This document shows, piece after piece, positions 62,001-64,000 of a stretch of DNA of 64,000 nt. How positions within the stretch are numbered: the first letter of the stretch is position 1; each line of letters opens with the position of its first letter. Made by a program: the position numbers and the translations under genes. The stretch comes from Chloroflexota bacterium (GTDB taxonomy: Bacteria; Chloroflexota; Dehalococcoidia; Lucifugimonadales; Lucifugimonadaceae), in the NCBI GenBank assembly GCA_013204555.1, contig JABMNO010000047.1:50881-114880 (forward strand), written 5' to 3'. The notes beneath the pieces are model-generated. The model was not told the origin of the DNA, did not search any database, and was given only the letters and a program-made list of their open reading frames with translations.

Positions 62001-62090
62001 GACGGTTAGCCCACTCGATAACTGGCCCTCACCCAGAGTCAGATCGATGTGCGGCCCAAAATTCTCGATATGGATGCTTTCGATCTTCAT
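59055..62090 (-). CDS. SbcC/YhaN-like AAA ATPase
   Basis: About 1011 residues from the ATG at 62090, 1 bp after the upstream SbcD-like stop; the longer frame to 62126 overlaps it. Starts MKIESIHIENFGPHIDLTL, then Walker A GPNEAGKS (33-40). Long coiled coils follow, with a membrane hairpin-like stretch (VVAIAAAAVGAVLIALSIGL and AGLIAIAGYLFTRK) midway, as in B. subtilis YhaN. The C-terminal lobe has LSRGTAEQLYLAIRFAL (ABC signature) and LPLVMDDVTVNFDEKR (Walker B). It probably forms a nuclease complex with the SbcD-like protein in DNA repair, perhaps membrane-linked. Confidence 0.88.
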   Translation of the reverse strand: MKIESIHIENFGPHIDLTLGEGQLSSGLTVVHGPNEAGKSAIRAFIRMVLFGRMNARSTGATKFNYTHATTGPGAGSLSILAEDGKKFTVQRTERRPPVVSGNEGGGQELLTAILGRIDETLYQNVFSISLSELESIDTLGADQIRDRIYSAGLGLGEVSLPDAMKRLEGERSSPSGLWSPSAGLLRKNLTAMAQERRDLRDAAARASGYEDLSVGIEEVESLIGGLDLELSKSRTTAARLKLVNELRPVAARKKLLEEQIARFRQTNGFPPDGLDQLNELTADLVGSTQQLSAVELRLKSRTEELQTVEPHSAVGEYEVEIRGILSRQQSYEDAARDLSDVKAQLDAEREGLVSGLESLGDGWSTATLDSFVDFEGARVRITSTQAERDHATSVASAALGNLETIKSAQEKVRRDLEDVVRRKDALTDVPGLIEMELRDRDAKLESLRLALIDGRSAPTSASTSPGPLSNPVVAIAAAAVGAVLIALSIGLGEVIGVAGGAGLIAIAGYLFTRKTSLSVIDTAANVNSEIQRLLNDLNLEDDTSERRVVELQSANRIDIERRSDFERYELQRADLSADLGRADAEIEAATEVVSSNARGLDEGEADWRALMIELGFSDRFDRAQALASVERVERLKLREANVMDFERRVTAISTTIEDVELALSPLTAALGLPPASTGQAGGAIAQLSAVFESYVANSATSRAIKNAIRELSESIKTLETQITALEQKETHLFEIAKCSSPEEFRSIARELQARVIAERSLADLVADQPAVNESGPNSILEEISMRAHEEITAELAAAEDRIGLLDTDRGAQREILGALRNQKKELEKSNPTAPHELKIDELEQAIEEQAHRWAVLSVAHHAILSTRERYQRERQAPLMQHATDYFKYLTSGGYTRIETVLGEDEIRVFDEHDVAKTVDELSRGTAEQLYLAIRFALIKEYCEHSEPLPLVMDDVTVNFDEKRARSAFESITRLSGTHQILSLTCHESTVEGFMKSAEDTGAPPPAIVRL

Positions 62091-62091
62091 G

Positions 62092-63351
62092 TCAAGAAGT
62101 CGATCCACTTTGAGCACCCGGCTCAAGTAGATCGAGCAGGTACGTCATCGCCTCTTGTTGAAGTTCCTTTACGTCTGCCTCAGACAACTTATTGCGCCGG
62201 TCCGCACGCTCTGAGAATACTTCGGAGAGCAGGGGCTCCAACTCAGCGAAGGATGTCGTGCTCACTGACTTGAGCACTTCGCCAAGGAAATCATCTTGTT
62301 CCATTCGTAGATCGATATCGATATCGGTGCGAGTATTGACCTTGATGCGCTCCAGCCAGACCCATGGCGACACAAGGTCGAACTCCTCGCGAACAAGGTT
62401 TTCGAGGCCCGCAATCGCCGCGCTCGAGTTCAGATCACTGTGCAACGCACCGCGACCGGTGAGCGTTACTCTGCAGATGAGATCGCGGTCATCCGCTACG
62501 GATTGAGCGTTCCGCAAGTCGGCTACGATAGCGTCACGAAGGGCGTCGATTCCGGAGAGATCATCGATCGCCACTTGCACATGTTCCCATCGGACCACGT
62601 CCAACGGCTCGAAGCGTGGGCTGGGGTGGCCGGAATCATTCACGTCAACGACCAGACAGCCCCGTGCGCCCGGTTCGCCAATGTCCCGTCCCTGGATGTT
62701 TCCTGAATAAGCAACCGTCATGAACTGCTGGGTCTCAACACTCCGCTTATGGACGTGCCCCAGCGCCCAGTACTCGATCTCCTTTTGAGCCAGGTCCGCC
62801 ATTGAACATGGTGCGTAGTCGGCGTGAGCGGCGTTGCCACCGAGGTTGCAATGGAGCAGGCCAATGCTGAATACGCTCGAGTCGGGCGGCTCAGTGAACT
62901 GCGCTGCAAGATTCTCCGTGACATCACGCTGCGGGTAGCTGACACCCTGTATCTGCGCCAGTGTCTGGCCATCCCGCTCATGGCTCATCCACTCGATTTC
63001 GGAGCCGAAGAAATGGGCCTCTACCGGGTACACCACGGAGTCGTAGCGCCCTGCAAGCGGATCGTGGTTTCCGTGAACTATGTAGGTATGAATGCCGACA
63101 TCCGCTAGTGATTGCAGGGCGTCGCGTAGCTTCACCTGGGCATAGGGCGATGGAACTTCCCCATCATATGCATCACCCGCGATCAACAGGAAGTCTGCGC
63201 TCTCACGTATGCACAGCGCCACCAGATTATCGAGCGCCTGGAACCCCGCTTTCTCAACGCGTTTTCCAACTATCGGGTCCCGCGACTTCAACCCTTTAAT
63301 CGGGCTATCGATGTGAAGATCAGCTGAGTGAACGAATTTGAATGCGGGCAT
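62092..63351 (-). CDS. SbcD/YhaO-like exonuclease (metallophosphatase family)
   Basis: 419 residues. Metal-site motifs of the Mre11/SbcD family: HSADLHIDSPI (Asp11, His13), LLIAGDAYDG, YIVHGNHDPL and GHVHKRS. The C-terminal part (capping domain) has VTLTGRGALHSDLNSSAA and a helical tail (RNKLSEADVKELQQEAMTYL). It cuts DNA with Mn2+. It is the first gene of the minus-strand cluster and is followed with no gap by the SbcC-like gene. Confidence 0.92.
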   Translation of the reverse strand: MPAFKFVHSADLHIDSPIKGLKSRDPIVGKRVEKAGFQALDNLVALCIRESADFLLIAGDAYDGEVPSPYAQVKLRDALQSLADVGIHTYIVHGNHDPLAGRYDSVVYPVEAHFFGSEIEWMSHERDGQTLAQIQGVSYPQRDVTENLAAQFTEPPDSSVFSIGLLHCNLGGNAAHADYAPCSMADLAQKEIEYWALGHVHKRSVETQQFMTVAYSGNIQGRDIGEPGARGCLVVDVNDSGHPSPRFEPLDVVRWEHVQVAIDDLSGIDALRDAIVADLRNAQSVADDRDLICRVTLTGRGALHSDLNSSAAIAGLENLVREEFDLVSPWVWLERIKVNTRTDIDIDLRMEQDDFLGEVLKSVSTTSFAELEPLLSEVFSERADRRNKLSEADVKELQQEAMTYLLDLLEPGAQSGSTS

Positions 63352-63660
63352 ATTGAGGCGGATGACTAGATCAGTGTCTCCTGAAGCTTTCGGGCGAGGG
63401 CCTCAGGATACCGATCTGCCGGTTGGACGTAAGAGACCATGCTCGTTGAGGATTCTAGCAATGAGGGGCATCGCACTCTATGAGGGCATGTCGATAACGG
63501 GTGGCCTTCGTATGGGGAGTCCACATTCTGTAAGAAATTTGTAATGAAATTAATCAGCGTTTCATTTCCTGCCTCCACGATGTGATTCCTGCCGGTCAAC
63601 CGGGACCCTTCCTGGAGACAGCCGGTTATAAAAAACCTCTGGTTAAAAGGAATCATTTCG
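63352..63660. other. Intergenic region, nothing recognised
   Basis: About 310 bp between the divergent SbcD-like and lipoprotein genes. Open frames here are short and unsupported. The promoter of the SbcD cluster must lie here; A+T-rich near 63535-63560. Confidence 0.45.
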
Positions 63661-64000
63661 ATGAAACGTATTCGACTCAAGCACGGAGCGGTCGCTGTCC
63701 TCGGTTTTGCTGCGCTGTTCGCCGCGGTTGCCTGCGGCTCCGATGACGCGGCTACCTCAGCAGCGACATCTGTTCCGCTGTCAACGGCCGCGCCAGTCGC
63801 CGCCGAAGCGGACACCATGATGGAAGACAACAAGATGGCCGATGACGCCATGATGGATGATGACAAGATGGCGGACGACGCCATGATGGATGATGACAAG
63901 ATGGCCGATGACGCCATGATGGATGACGACAAGATGGCCGATGACGCCATTATGGATGACGACAAGATGGCCGATGACGCCATGATGGATGACGACAAGA
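63661..64000 (+). CDS. Lipoprotein with acidic Met/Asp tandem repeats (partial, runs off the window)
   Basis: ATG at 63661 with an AAGGA about 10 bp upstream. The start MKRIRLKHGAVAVLGFAALF and lipobox-like AVAC (Cys25) indicate a lipoprotein. After a Thr/Pro/Ala spacer the sequence becomes tandem copies of a 10-residue unit, DDDKMADDAM, differing by one or two residues per copy (MADDAIM once). The frame is open to the window end. Fasciclin-type lipoproteins of Chloroflexota commonly have similar Met/Asp repeats before the folded domain, but that domain is not visible here. Confidence 0.75.
   Translation, partial: MKRIRLKHGAVAVLGFAALFAAVACGSDDAATSAATSVPLSTAAPVAAEADTMMEDNKMADDAMMDDDKMADDAMMDDDKMADDAMMDDDKMADDAIMDDDKMADDAMMDDDK
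63799..64000 (+). repeat. 30-bp tandem repeats in lipoprotein gene
   Basis: About six copies of GATGACGCCATGATGGATGA with CGACAAGATGGCC, unit 30 bp, in frame. They differ by third-base changes (GACGAC and GATGAC; GCGGAC and GCCGAT). This region would be unstable in replication and hard to assemble. Confidence 0.85.

Noticed and set aside
63366..63998. Minus-strand frame with SSIMASSAIL repeats
   Set aside because: It is the reverse reading of the Met/Asp tandem repeats of the lipoprotein and continues into intergenic DNA.
63799..64000. Possible CRISPR-like array
   Set aside because: The 30-bp units are contiguous with no spacers and stay in frame, so they are protein-coding tandem repeats.

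Overview
The window looks like a chromosomal contig (roughly 57% G+C by eye) from a Chloroflexota bacterium, most likely a SAR202-like or other Dehalococcoidia lineage. That placement is inference. It rests on short lipoprotein signal peptides ending in AIAC/AVAC followed by SGG or GSG and a Thr/Pro-rich spacer, on the mix of sulfatases, Ldh-family dehydrogenases, GMC oxidoreductase, TPP enzyme and M24 peptidase genes, and on many dispersed palindromic intergenic repeats. I found no rRNA, tRNA, CRISPR array or classical insertion sequence.

Layout. 1-7.9 kb: tail of a CoA-transferase subunit, an EamA transporter, a small lipoprotein, a serine hydrolase/iron-dehydrogenase pair, a GIY-YIG nuclease gene bracketed by inverted 33-bp palindromes, a nucleotidyltransferase/sulfatase pair and an NHL-repeat lipoprotein. 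7.9-13 kb: an accessory island with a copied sulfatase tail, an ImmA/XRE pair facing four small plus-strand genes (one carries a SEC-C zinc motif behind a possible E2-like domain), then 1.6 kb of repeat-rich, gene-poor DNA. 13-29 kb: metabolic genes, including SDR, formylglycine-generating enzyme (FGE), CBS protein, epimerase, a TetR/cytidylate-kinase-like operon with a perfect 22-bp operator, TPP enzyme, GMC oxidoreductase, MBL hydrolase, a second sulfatase followed at once by an aldehyde dehydrogenase, Gfo/Idh oxidoreductase and M24 peptidase. 29-40 kb: a 130-bp direct repeat, a small DNA-binding-like protein, an Erm-type rRNA methyltransferase, lipoproteins, mutarotase, acyl-CoA synthetase, a large TIM-barrel lipoprotein, a methyltransferase and an MgtE lacking most of its N domain. 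40-52 kb: gamma-glutamyltransferase, class III aminotransferase, membrane protein plus MFS, response regulator, two paralogous Ldh dehydrogenases flanking an amidohydrolase, and a cupin. 52-64 kb: a divergent ParB-like/DUF5343 pair, then a minus-strand cluster of SbcD/YhaO-like nuclease, SbcC/YhaN-like ATPase, a very large second YhaN-like protein with degenerate ATPase motifs, and a histidine phosphatase. The window ends inside an acidic-repeat lipoprotein.

How the parts fit. The two sulfatases carry C-x-P-x-R, the substrate motif of FGE, and an FGE with both active cysteines lies between them. The strongest candidates for something undescribed are (1) the degenerate YhaN-like paralogue, with a membrane hairpin and about six amphipathic SPFGI-type helices in acidic linkers, encoded next to an intact SbcC/SbcD-like pair, and (2) the ImmA/XRE island with its small partner genes.
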